Shown here: positions 6,037 to 12,996 of the stretch, one piece after another
Numbering within the stretch: the stretch's first letter is position 1
Layout: each line of letters opens with the position of its first letter
DNA from: a virus
Virus record (IMG/VR): IMGVR_UViG_3300006327_000006
Span: 1 to 26,281 of that record
DNA length: 26,281 nucleotides
Direction: 5' to 3' (one strand)
Program-made: the position numbers and the translations under genes
The notes under the pieces: generated by a model
Seen by the model: the letters and a program-made list of their open reading frames with translations, nothing else
Database searches by the model: none
What the model was told of the DNA's origin: nothing

Positions 6037-6512
6037 TGAACAAAGCAAAACAAAAGGGGACGGCTTGGGAAACCGAGTGCGTTCGCTATCTATCTAACGT
6101 CGTCTTTAATAACACTAAAGGGTTTAGAAGATCTCCGTTGTCAGGTAGTAAGGACACAGGGGATATCGAAAGCGCTTGGCTTCCTGAATTTGTATTCGAA
6201 TGCAAAAACAGGAAGGATGCGCTGTCATCTTTATCAGAGATAATGAAAGAAACAGAACAAGAAAGGATTAATGCAGACGCAGATTACGGAGTGGCATTAG
6301 TGAAACGTAGGAACTTCGGAACCGGAGGGGCTTACGTTGTCATGGAGCTAGCACACTTTGCTTCGTTGCTTAGAACATGGATGGATATGAAAGAAAGGGA
6401 AAGTCGTGGGGGAATTAATACACTTGGATATCCCCTATCACCCGGAGTTCAAGAACGTAACTCACATGTTGAACACATGGTGGAAGGAACAAGAACGCAA
6501 GCCGCTGACTAA
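6036..6512 (+). CDS. Hjc-like Holliday junction resolvase / PD-(D/E)XK nuclease
   Basis: The 158-residue product starts KAKQKGTAWETECVRYL and continues FRRSPLSGSKDTGDIES and FVFECKNRK. The catalytic pattern is therefore E12 in the first helix, D43, then E55-x-K57, matching archaeal Hjc and phage nucleases of the same superfamily. These enzymes cut four-way or branched DNA, here probably recombination intermediates or branched replication products before packaging. The C-terminal 35 residues look unlike the family and overlap the next gene by 107 bases, which is unusually long; the true end may be shorter in relatives or the tail may simply be unconstrained. Confidence 0.85.
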   Translation: MNKAKQKGTAWETECVRYLSNVVFNNTKGFRRSPLSGSKDTGDIESAWLPEFVFECKNRKDALSSLSEIMKETEQERINADADYGVALVKRRNFGTGGAYVVMELAHFASLLRTWMDMKERESRGGINTLGYPLSPGVQERNSHVEHMVEGTRTQAAD

Positions 6513-6735
6513 ACCAGCACGCATACGACATGTCGTGGAGATGGCTATCACTGCAGGCTGGACAATCAATGAATGTTACGCAGCGTTAAGCGTAACGTGG
6601 GCGTTCACTGAAGCTGCGTTTGAGACAGCGTTACGGAAACTACGGGAAGAACAAGAAGACCGTTACGGAAAGATCGGGAATAAAATTCTCGAATTAAGAA
6701 AGGAAAGAATAAATGGGAAACGAAGAACTGAGTAG
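6406..6735 (+). CDS. Hypothetical protein overlapping the resolvase (109 aa)
   Basis: A GTG at 6406 has AAAGGGA five bases upstream, and an in-frame TGA at 6388-6390 limits the frame to the left. An internal ATG at 6466 is the main alternative start but has no clear ribosome site. The product is well balanced and helical, with HPEFKNVTHMLNTWWKEQER, then ARIRHVVEMAITAGWTINEC and FETALRKLREEQEDRYGK. The middle may form a DNA-binding helical domain, but I do not recognise it. The frame is +1 relative to the resolvase, so it is a separate overlapping gene rather than a simple extension. Confidence 0.65.
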   Translation: MGELIHLDIPYHPEFKNVTHMLNTWWKEQERKPLTKPARIRHVVEMAITAGWTINECYAALSVTWAFTEAAFETALRKLREEQEDRYGKIGNKILELRKERINGKRRTE

Positions 6736-6859
6736 GGAAGAAAAGATTGCGTGGCAAAAGAAAGCTATGAGGTCACGGAACAACCCAGTCCTATTCAAGA
6801 ATGACTCCTTTACCAAAGGAGAAATAGAAGAAGCAAGAAAGGATAAAGAGAATGCTTGA
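6713..6859 (+). CDS. Small charged protein (48 aa)
   Basis: This short frame begins at an ATG with AAGGAAAGAATAA upstream and overlaps both neighbours (23 bases with the previous gene, 8 with the next). The product, MGNEELSREEKIAWQKKAMR at its N-terminus, is rich in Lys and Glu with no hydrophobic core or cysteine, and looks like one or two exposed helices. No family is recognised. The clear ribosome site and operon position support it as a real gene. Confidence 0.6.
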   Translation: MGNEELSREEKIAWQKKAMRSRNNPVLFKNDSFTKGEIEEARKDKENA

Positions 6860-7043
6860 AGCTGTTAACGTCTTAGACTTAGATGAACTTCCGCATGTGA
6901 TTGTGCGAGGCAATCTTAGTGACGGCTACGACATCGTTGGTCCATTCAATGGATGGGATGCTGCTTTAAAATATGATGAGAACTTTATTCAGTTCGAATC
7001 AACGTGGATCATGCCACTAGTAGAACCGTTTGTTGACAAATGA
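6852..7043 (+). CDS. Hypothetical protein (63 aa)
   Basis: The ATG lies eight bases inside the previous gene, with AAGGATAAAGAGA upstream. The product is acidic with a compact mixed fold: VLDLDELPHVIVRGN, then DGYDIVGPFNGWDAALKYDE, then a hydrophobic end (STWIMPLVEPF). The strand-turn-helix order recalls small phage proteins of unknown role with a GPFxxxxxA motif, where a strand is followed by a helix. The stop overlaps the start of the transglycosylase-like gene by four bases (ATGA). Confidence 0.65.
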   Translation: MLEAVNVLDLDELPHVIVRGNLSDGYDIVGPFNGWDAALKYDENFIQFESTWIMPLVEPFVDK

Positions 7044-7375
7044 TTTGGTTAGCGATCTGGAGAATACTGGACTTCGCTACTGTAAACCACGAGCCACCTA
7101 ACCCTGAGATACCAGCAGTTGTATGCGAATACTTCCAAGAAGATTGCGTGACTGCATTAAGTATTAGTTGGTGCGAAAGTTTGCATAACCCACGGGCGTT
7201 TAATGCGAAGACTATTGATAATGGGTTGTTTCAAATCTCAACTTATTATTGGAAAGAAAGTTTTAGCAGTCAGTTGTGGGCTCAACGATTCGAAGTCGAA
7301 GCCTCGACCAAGATGGCTGCATTCATAGTTAATAACACACGCCAAGGCTGGCAGTTGTGGACATGTGGAAGGTAG
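7040..7375 (+). CDS. Secreted lytic-transglycosylase-like protein (111 aa)
   Basis: A hydrophobic N-terminus (MIWLAIWRILDFATV) could be a signal anchor. Next comes a lysozyme-like/SLT-type core: ALSISWCESLHNPRAFN with probable catalytic E46, then DNGLFQIS at about residues 60-67, and a helix KMAAFIVNN before GWQLWTCGR. The ES...NP.A.N...D.GLFQI pattern is that of goose-type/Rpf-like lytic transglycosylases, which cleave peptidoglycan glycan strands. Cysteines at 29, 36, 45 and 109 could form disulfides outside the cytoplasm. It is short for the family and lies in the early operon, away from the amidase/holin pair. Its use (DNA entry, lysis or other) is uncertain. Confidence 0.7.
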   Translation: MIWLAIWRILDFATVNHEPPNPEIPAVVCEYFQEDCVTALSISWCESLHNPRAFNAKTIDNGLFQISTYYWKESFSSQLWAQRFEVEASTKMAAFIVNNTRQGWQLWTCGR

Positions 7376-7377
7376 AT

Positions 7378-7707
7378 ATGACTGAAGATCAAGCTGATGA
7401 ACTGCTACTAGTGATGTCACAAATGTGGTTCAAGAATGTTAGTATGCCTGTTGGAACATTGAAGATCTGGACAAGTGTGCTACACGATCTGGACTATGAT
7501 TCTGTAAGAACCACAGTAAAGGAATTGGTACGTGAAACCCCTTACTGGCCGTCGATTGCCGAGTTCAAGAATGAGTACCAGAATATTATTAGACGCAATC
7601 AGATGGTCGTTAAGCCAATCGAGAGAGAGTATCTCCCTCGTGAGGAGAATGTTCGTCGCCTCCGTGAACTTCGGAAGCAACTCAGAGAAGGAACCATTGA
7701 GGGCTAG
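7378..7707 (+). CDS. Probable helicase-loader-like protein (109 aa)
   Basis: The ATG at 7378 is favoured because GGAAGG lies five bases upstream; GTG at 7357 would lengthen it by seven residues. The product is helical: MTEDQADELLLVMSQMWF, then WTSVLHDLDYDSVRTTVKEL, then YWPSIAEFKNEYQNIIRR, and a charged tail with KPIEREYLPREE. The spacing of W...L.DLDYD.V......L....YWPSIAEF resembles the G39P/G40P-loader family, whose members load the replicative helicase at phage origins. No helicase gene is in the window. The call is a family resemblance, not a demonstrated function. Confidence 0.55.
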   Translation: MTEDQADELLLVMSQMWFKNVSMPVGTLKIWTSVLHDLDYDSVRTTVKELVRETPYWPSIAEFKNEYQNIIRRNQMVVKPIEREYLPREENVRRLRELRKQLREGTIEG

Positions 7708-7726
7708 TGGGCTGGTTACCCGTGAA

Positions 7727-7768
7727 GGAGCATAGAGAGTGTTAATTTCCTTTCTATCTCTATGCTCC
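7727..7768 (+). terminator. 12-bp perfect hairpin, probable terminator of the early operon
   Basis: GGAGCATAGAGA (7727-7738) pairs perfectly with TCTCTATGCTCC (7757-7768) around an 18-base loop rich in T. It begins 20 bases after the helicase-loader stop. Downstream is GCCCTCTAATATTTTGTT, moderately T-rich rather than a clean U-tract. The loop is longer than usual for an intrinsic terminator, but position and stem strength fit an operon end. Confidence 0.6.
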
Positions 7769-7774
7769 GCCCTC

Positions 7775-7780
7775 TAATAT
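7775..7780 (+). promoter_or_regulatory. TAATAT -10 box for an apparently leaderless gene
   Basis: TAATAT matches TANNNT and ends six bases before the ATG at 7787, which would place the transcript start on the A of the start codon. No Shine-Dalgarno sequence is present. Leaderless transcripts with this spacing are common in Actinobacteria. No convincing -35 box is seen about 17 bases upstream. Confidence 0.55.
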
Positions 7781-7786
7781 TTTGTT

Positions 7787-8566
7787 ATGCAGAAGCATGT
7801 AGTCATGTTCTCAGGTGGTAAGGCATCCTTTCTTGCTGCTGCTTTAGCTAAAGAACGATACGACGATGTGCTGCTGTTATTTACTGATACTAAAACTGAA
7901 GACGAAGATCTGTACAGATTCCTTTATGAAGCAAGCGACGCTTTAGATCTACCGTTGGAACATATCGCAGATGGCCGAGACATTTGGCAAGTCTTTAAAG
8001 ACTCTAGGTTTCTTGGGAATAACAGAGTTCCTTTATGTTCAAGGATACTGAAGCAAGAAATAAGTAGACGATGGTTAGACGCTCATTGTGAATCGCCTGA
8101 AGAAACAACAATACATTTTGGTATTGACTGGACAGAGATTCATAGGACAGAAAGAATCCCCAAACACTGGACCCCATATCAAGTTGACTTTCCTTTATTA
8201 TGGGAACCATTAAGTGACAAAGAAGATGCAGATATGCTGCTCGCACGTTATGGGATAAAGCAACCAAGGCTTTATGATCTCGGCGCACCACATAATAATT
8301 GTGGAGGGCTGTGTGTACGGGCAGGACACGGCCATTTCAAGTGGGCGTTGAAAGCGATACCAGATACATTCGCTGATTGGGAGCAGAAGGAAGAAGAAAT
8401 GCGGCAAGAACTAGGAGCTAACGTCGCTATTCTTAGAGATAGATCGGGTGGGGAAAGCAAACCGATAACGCTCAAACAATTCAGGGGAAAGATCGAAGCG
8501 GAAGATACTGGTCAGCTAGATCTGTTCGACTGGGGTGGCTGCGGCTGCATGATAGATGACGAGTAA
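7787..8566 (+). CDS. PAPS-reductase-like ATP-pyrophosphatase (259 aa)
   Basis: The N-terminus KHVVMFSGGKASFLAAALA carries the SGGKxS PP-loop (residues 9-14) that binds ATP in PAPS reductase, tRNA-thiolation and DndC-type enzymes. Strand/helix alternation follows (DDVLLLFTDTK). Conserved cysteines are C84 in VPLCSRILK, C172 and C176 in NNCGGLCVRAG, and C252/C254 in GGCGCM at the end. This pattern is typical of phage proteins labelled phosphoadenylyl-sulfate reductase, whose true substrate is generally unknown; it lacks the usual catalytic C-terminal motif of true sulfate-assimilation enzymes as far as I can see. Sulfur transfer to nucleic acid or another adenylation is possible. It appears to have its own leaderless promoter. 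Confidence 0.8.
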   Translation: MQKHVVMFSGGKASFLAAALAKERYDDVLLLFTDTKTEDEDLYRFLYEASDALDLPLEHIADGRDIWQVFKDSRFLGNNRVPLCSRILKQEISRRWLDAHCESPEETTIHFGIDWTEIHRTERIPKHWTPYQVDFPLLWEPLSDKEDADMLLARYGIKQPRLYDLGAPHNNCGGLCVRAGHGHFKWALKAIPDTFADWEQKEEEMRQELGANVAILRDRSGGESKPITLKQFRGKIEAEDTGQLDLFDWGGCGCMIDDE

Positions 8567-8613
8567 CCACTAAACGTGGTAAAATAAAGGAAGACCATGA
8601 CAAGGAGAAACAA

Positions 8614-8784
8614 ATGGATGTCAAGGTTGAATCCATACCGGCACGAATACTAGGCGGACCAACGATCAAAGGCTACGCAGTCATATGCGATAGCCAGATC
8701 CGTGAATGGTACCGCACACGTACAGAAGCTGAAAGACTTGCCGACATAATCAAACAGGATTCACAAAACCCAGAAGATTACTAA
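8614..8784 (+). CDS. Small hypothetical protein (56 aa)
   Basis: AAGGAG lies seven bases before the ATG at 8614. The product starts MDVKVESIPARILGGP, with a short beta region (KGYAVICDSQIREWY) and a helix (EAERLADIIKQ), a beta-beta-alpha layout seen in many small phage proteins. It ends in TAATG, overlapping the next start by one base. No family or motif is recognised. Confidence 0.65.
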   Translation: MDVKVESIPARILGGPTIKGYAVICDSQIREWYRTRTEAERLADIIKQDSQNPEDY

Positions 8785-8951
8785 TGTTCACCGACGATCT
8801 CGGCCACATCCGGTGGGAGAAAGCCGACTTCAAGAAGCACGGAACAATAGCTAAATACCTTGTCGGCGAATGTCGTTGCCGTAAATGCAAAAAACGTATA
8901 CTCGAACCAGATATGGAACGTACTTTGCCAGCTAGGTATAACGGCTATTAA
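8784..8951 (+). CDS. Small cysteine-motif protein (55 aa)
   Basis: The ATG overlaps the previous stop. The product begins MFTDDLGHIRWEKADFKKHG and contains CRCRKCKKR at residues 30-37, that is three cysteines close together in a basic segment. This could bind a metal only with another partner, or DNA through its charge. It is the last gene of the plus-strand arm; its TAA at 8949-8951 overlaps the TAA of the convergent exonuclease gene (8948-8950). No family is recognised. Confidence 0.6.
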   Translation: MFTDDLGHIRWEKADFKKHGTIAKYLVGECRCRKCKKRILEPDMERTLPARYNGY

Positions 8952-9703
8952 ACCACTTCGGGTCTGTCGTTGTGTTGAGCCAACCGCTCTCGACAATACG
9001 CTTTACAGCGGCTGCATTGGTATTGTTGGTAGGCCAGTGTGCGTGTCCACCTGACACCACGCTTATGCAACCTGTTGCCGCCACACGTTGGACAAGCGAA
9101 CGTGGTTTGGTCGATGACGTTTCTGTTCGGGTGGTTTGTAGCCCAAGGACGCAATCGTTCATAGACATCAACAAGTAAATCGACATCTTGTTTAGCGTAT
9201 TTTTTCATGGTCGCCCATGCTTTGGCTTCACCCCTCATACATCCTGCCCACGTTTGGAATCCTCCTGTTGTTTCTTTGCCACCTAATCCGAGATGTTCTC
9301 CGAGGTGTCCAAGTCTATTGCTATTAAATTTGAAATAACGGCGAGCTATTTTCAACGTATCGACAGAACCGAAATGACTTGGTGGCCCAAGTTCGTGGTA
9401 AACAAACCTTGCATTAGCTTTCTTGATATCGAATGCGTCTGAGTTGTGACCGATCACAATGTCTGCTTCGTCGATCAGTTCCCATAGTTTCTTAACTACT
9501 TCTAAATCGTTTTCAGAATCTTCGTTGTAAAGATCAAAGTCGTTTAGCGAAACGACATGGGTTTTCTTTTGGTCTTCCCACTTATATGAGAAACATAGAA
9601 TATACCATTCTCGTTTGTGGTCGATGACATCTTGTTGCCATTGGCCCCACACGTATGCCAAGTTAGGTGCAGTTTCTATGTCAAAGAAAAGAACTTTAGC
9701 CAT
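8948..9703 (-). CDS. DEDDy 3'-5' exonuclease (RNase H-like) with C-terminal zinc ribbon
   Basis: The 251-residue product has the DnaQ-like motifs in order: LFFDIETAPN (D8, E10), IVIGHNSDAFDIKKAN (D89 or D92) and YAKQDVDLL (Y169, D173), so the active site is of the DEDDy type. CPTC at 204-207 and CSRC at 230-233 form a likely zinc ribbon at the C-terminus. It probably degrades DNA or RNA from the 3' end; no polymerase domain is attached. GAGGGG lies just before the ATG. It is the last gene of the leftward arm, seven bases after the large tail gene, which is an odd place for a DNA-metabolism gene. Confidence 0.85.
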   Translation of the reverse strand: MAKVLFFDIETAPNLAYVWGQWQQDVIDHKREWYILCFSYKWEDQKKTHVVSLNDFDLYNEDSENDLEVVKKLWELIDEADIVIGHNSDAFDIKKANARFVYHELGPPSHFGSVDTLKIARRYFKFNSNRLGHLGEHLGLGGKETTGGFQTWAGCMRGEAKAWATMKKYAKQDVDLLVDVYERLRPWATNHPNRNVIDQTTFACPTCGGNRLHKRGVRWTRTLAYQQYQCSRCKAYCRERLAQHNDRPEVV

Positions 9704-9710
9704 ATCCCCT

Positions 9711-11639
9711 CTAGCTTGGAACTGTTAAGAGCCTGACTAAGAGAGTACCTTCCCACCAGCTTCCATCATCGGATAGGCGTTCGGGTTGCATCTCTAACCG
9801 TTCAACTGTTACGTTCTCTGATCTGTCCCCTTCTTTATAATTAACAGCACCGCCGCTTTCCATTAGTGTTCTTAAACTTGTGAAGGTATCACCTGCCGCT
9901 AATGTTTGAGGGGCTCCCGAGTTGCGTGCAGTTAACACGTTACGTCTAAGAACGATAGGTAGAATGACTTCATCAATTCTGCGTGGCGTAGCTACTGCTG
10001 TTAGCTGCCAGTCGTGGCAGATAGGGGAAGCTGTAGTAGGAGAAGCTGATCGTTCTAACTCTACCGTTAGGTCATAAGAAATAGCGGTCGCTTCATCGCT
10101 AGGAAACACGAATGTTTCTGGGTTACCAGTAGTCAAAGTGCCAGATGAACTAGGAATATATGCTGCCGTGTTCTGTCTGTTGACTGCTTTTAAACGTATC
10201 TTGCCGACTGGTGTGCTGGTTTCATTGCCTAATGTATAGGTGTTGTCGTCTTGTGCGTAGTCTGTTCCTGATTGTGGGTACACCATTTTTATGCGTTCGA
10301 ATTGTGAACGGTCGAGGTCTATCACTCCAGATCTCAGAAGCTTCGGGACTACTGTTGACCAAGTGATTTCGCCTACTATCAGAGAACCAGTAGCTAGCTT
10401 CACGTCGGTGTAGCTTTCGCGAAACAATCCTCCTGCTCCACTAGCTTTATTTACTGCGAGGAACAGCTTGGGGGATCCATCGTTATTTAATCTACATAAA
10501 GAAACTACGTTGTCTCCGGCTGCGATAGAGCCTGTCATGTAAAGATCGGCTGCGTATGCAGGCACCAGTGTGTCTGTAAATCTGGCTAGGTTCGCTCGGA
10601 ATACTTGTGCGTTGTTGCCTCCCCACCACATAAACTCTTGGTCAGCTTCTAAACAGAACGCTTCGCCACCTGTGTCGATGGCTGGGCCTATGACAACACC
10701 AGAAGAATCTTGCTCGATGAGCCCGACTCGGAATCCTTTACTAGTGGCTATCCCTATTAGCCCTGCGTAAGCAACGATTTCGTTTATGTATTCGTTACGA
10801 GGGAGGGAAGCTGCGATTGTGGGAGCAGACAAAGTTCCGTCAGTTGCGTTGACTCCTATGTAATACAAAGATCCGGTGTTGTCTGTGTTGGCGGCAGCGT
10901 AGATACCGTTAGCTGCGGCGCTGGCAGACACCCATGTGCTAGAAGACAAAGGCAACGAATAGTCGAGGGAGGAACTGGCTTTAGCTCCAGAGGAATCCAG
11001 TTCGTAAATAGAATTAGAATCGGCAGCGATCATACGCCCGGCTGCGACATGCAAAAGATCAGGGGTTAGGCTGCCGTATCCCAAGTCTGAACTTAACCCA
11101 AGGGCGTATTTTTGTGGGACGTTTGTGGTGTCACGACCCACGTAGACTGATGCGCCATCGCTTGTCAGACTTGTGACGTTGCTTGTGGTGCTGATAGTTG
11201 TCCACGCTGTTCCACCGTTGGTGCTGAAAAACAAGCTGGAGTCCGATGCCATGTAAATGTATTCGGTGCCATCGCTAGCTTTCGTAAACCGTTTGATGAT
11301 TAGATCTTCTGTGCCTAAGGTCAGGCTTGACGCTGCGTCTTCAGTTTCGGGCAGCAAAGTAATCTGGCCCTTAGTCCACACATCAATACCTGTTGACGAG
11401 AAGAAACGTCTACGATCAGAGTCTTCATAGTCGAGGTAAAGTTGTCCTGCACCATAAGACCAGTCAGTTTGTGAGCGTACCCACGCACCAGTCGTATCAA
11501 GAGTGTTCTCTCCGGGTTCCCTACTGTTGTCACGTTGCTGACGCGAAACAGGAATCGTTGTACGTCGATACTCACGTGTGTCTAATAAATAAGACACACC
11601 GTTAAGTTCGATAGGTAACGATTCGGAATTAAAACTCAC
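9711..11639 (-). CDS. Large tail protein with beta-propeller-like repeats (642 aa)
   Basis: It begins with GTG at 11639, overlapping the previous stop by four bases (GTGA). The N-terminus (LPIELNGVSYLLDTREYRRT) leads to RSQTDWSYGAGQLYLDYEDSDRRRFFSSTGIDVW (split here as RSQTDWSYGAGQ and EDSDRRRFFSS), a motif I associate with actinophage minor tail proteins. The middle (about residues 105-420) repeats short beta blocks such as TEYIYMASDSSLFFSTNG and GSLYYIGVNATDG, as in a beta propeller. In podoviruses the tail nozzle is a propeller protein following the adaptor gene, and here a connector-like gene comes first. I therefore infer a tail tube, nozzle or baseplate component. No enzymatic motif is seen. 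Confidence 0.7.
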   Translation of the reverse strand: MSFNSESLPIELNGVSYLLDTREYRRTTIPVSRQQRDNSREPGENTLDTTGAWVRSQTDWSYGAGQLYLDYEDSDRRRFFSSTGIDVWTKGQITLLPETEDAASSLTLGTEDLIIKRFTKASDGTEYIYMASDSSLFFSTNGGTAWTTISTTSNVTSLTSDGASVYVGRDTTNVPQKYALGLSSDLGYGSLTPDLLHVAAGRMIAADSNSIYELDSSGAKASSSLDYSLPLSSSTWVSASAAANGIYAAANTDNTGSLYYIGVNATDGTLSAPTIAASLPRNEYINEIVAYAGLIGIATSKGFRVGLIEQDSSGVVIGPAIDTGGEAFCLEADQEFMWWGGNNAQVFRANLARFTDTLVPAYAADLYMTGSIAAGDNVVSLCRLNNDGSPKLFLAVNKASGAGGLFRESYTDVKLATGSLIVGEITWSTVVPKLLRSGVIDLDRSQFERIKMVYPQSGTDYAQDDNTYTLGNETSTPVGKIRLKAVNRQNTAAYIPSSSGTLTTGNPETFVFPSDEATAISYDLTVELERSASPTTASPICHDWQLTAVATPRRIDEVILPIVLRRNVLTARNSGAPQTLAAGDTFTSLRTLMESGGAVNYKEGDRSENVTVERLEMQPERLSDDGSWWEGTLLVRLLTVPS

Positions 11640-12586
11640 GACCAGTACCGGCCCCAGTTACCATGAGGTGTATTAGTTGAATTGTCTTTCAAGTGTTGAG
11701 GGTACTTGGCTGCTAGCCGTGCTGCTTCCGCTGATACTCTTGCGAATCTTCTTCCCATTAGATCTTTGAACGAAGCAGCGATAGCTCCGGGCGGTACTTC
11801 TTCTCCCATTCGAGACGTGCCTTGTGCATCTAAGAACTCTCTCCGTATGGGGCGAGTTGTCATCAACGCCATTGCTGCTCCCAAAGGCGGCAAATCATAT
11901 GCGGTCGTAGGCAAACCCGTTGAAACTCTAGTCGAACTGCTATTAGTAATAGACGTAAATGGGGATTTGTAGCTGACGTTTAATTTCTTTCCCGGCCACG
12001 CAGTCCCATAAAGAACAAGTGCTAAACCACTAGCGAAGGTATCTGTATCACGGTTACGTTTAAGTTCCCATGCTCTCACGTCGGGTTCACGTGCTTCGAC
12101 ACCGACTTGGGCATACGTCACTGAATAGATGGACTGGACTTCTTCATCCGTTAGTCCTGTCATGTTGTATCCGTCGATAGCTGCATTGTAAGTAATGCTT
12201 TGCAAACTTTTCATTTGGAATAAACCAGAGTCAGGTGCTGACAGATCTGCCAAGTCGTCGTTGATGGCGTCGATGATCCTGTGTGTGGGAAATTTAGGTG
12301 ATGTCCTCACTAAAGAATCGACTGCGTGACCCGTCGAAGAAGCCGTTGAGCCCCCATACCCACGGATAACAGAGACTTCGGTACCCGTTACAGCGGTAAC
12401 GTACATAAGTTCTTCGTTGATTTCTATTATTACGCCTTTGACAATGCCGCTGCTTGAAGCGTTCTGCACATGCACAGTTGTGCCAGTAGCATCAGTCAAC
12501 GCTGGGGCTATGACTAAGTTAAGTTCTTCAACATAGCCTGATAAAAGCATGTCCCTTGTCTGGTCAATCCATATTTGTGCAGGCAT
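11636..12586 (-). CDS. Probable connector or tail-adaptor structural protein (316 aa)
   Basis: The ATG overlaps the previous stop by one base. The N-terminal part has a beta domain (VKGVIIEINEELMYVTAV followed by SVIRGYGGSTAS) of a type common in phage tail-adaptor proteins, in which an IEINEELMYV strand precedes RGYGGT. The remainder is mostly helical with HRIIDAINDDLADL, a strand-rich middle and a helical C-terminus (RFARVSAEAARLAAKYP). The position between the zinc-ribbon protein and the large tail protein fits a head-to-tail adaptor or tail-tube role. This is inferred from context and shape. Confidence 0.55.
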   Translation of the reverse strand: MPAQIWIDQTRDMLLSGYVEELNLVIAPALTDATGTTVHVQNASSSGIVKGVIIEINEELMYVTAVTGTEVSVIRGYGGSTASSTGHAVDSLVRTSPKFPTHRIIDAINDDLADLSAPDSGLFQMKSLQSITYNAAIDGYNMTGLTDEEVQSIYSVTYAQVGVEAREPDVRAWELKRNRDTDTFASGLALVLYGTAWPGKKLNVSYKSPFTSITNSSSTRVSTGLPTTAYDLPPLGAAMALMTTRPIRREFLDAQGTSRMGEEVPPGAIAASFKDLMGRRFARVSAEAARLAAKYPQHLKDNSTNTPHGNWGRYWS

Positions 12587-12996
12587 TATGTGCTCCCAAG
12601 AACGTCGTTAAGGGCACGTTCTTTGCGTTTCTTTTCTGACTTCGGCCCTTGAAGAAGCGTCCCGGCTTTAATTTCGTGAGAGGTTGCGGCTTCTCGTTCC
12701 ATTTTGGCAGCGCCGTCAATGTTCTTGGGCTGAATACCTTCAGATCGGAGGCGTTTGTAGGCTGCCATATCTCTTTCTTTGTCTCTTTCTTTAGCTTTAG
12801 ATCCAGACCAATCAATCGCCTTGCCATCGTGCATACCTCTCGTTGGTGTAGCTGACGCAGCAATGTGTACTTCACCGAAGTATTTGCGAATTACTCCTTT
12901 ACAGGCATCACAAACTCCATCGTAGGTTTCGTCAAACCCATGACGGATCTCATGGGTCAACCCACAATCAAGACATCGGTAACAATAAATTGGCAC
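12586..12996 (-). CDS. FmdB-type zinc ribbon protein (136 aa)
   Basis: It begins with GTG at 12996, overlapping the previous stop (TAGTG), with AGGACC upstream. The N-terminal 40 residues read PIYCYRCLDCGLTHEIRHGF then CDACKG: CxxC at 5/8 region and a second CxxC near residue 29, the FmdB/Zn-ribbon pattern. The C-terminal half is a charged, helical, low-complexity tail (SGSKAKERDKERDMAAYKRL). FmdB-like proteins are often found in phage structural or packaging regions with an unknown role; a regulatory name in databases comes from a single bacterial case. Located among tail genes. Confidence 0.8.
   Translation of the reverse strand: MPIYCYRCLDCGLTHEIRHGFDETYDGVCDACKGVIRKYFGEVHIAASATPTRGMHDGKAIDWSGSKAKERDKERDMAAYKRLRSEGIQPKNIDGAAKMEREAATSHEIKAGTLLQGPKSEKKRKERALNDVLGST

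Noticed and set aside
6390-6410. Programmed frameshift joining the resolvase to the next gene
   Set aside because: The second frame is +1 to the first, no usual -1 heptamer is in phase, and a GTG with a good ribosome site explains the second gene.
8597-8653. Short frame of 18 residues with AAAGGA upstream
   Set aside because: It is very short and overlaps a better frame (8614-8784) with a stronger AAGGAG site.
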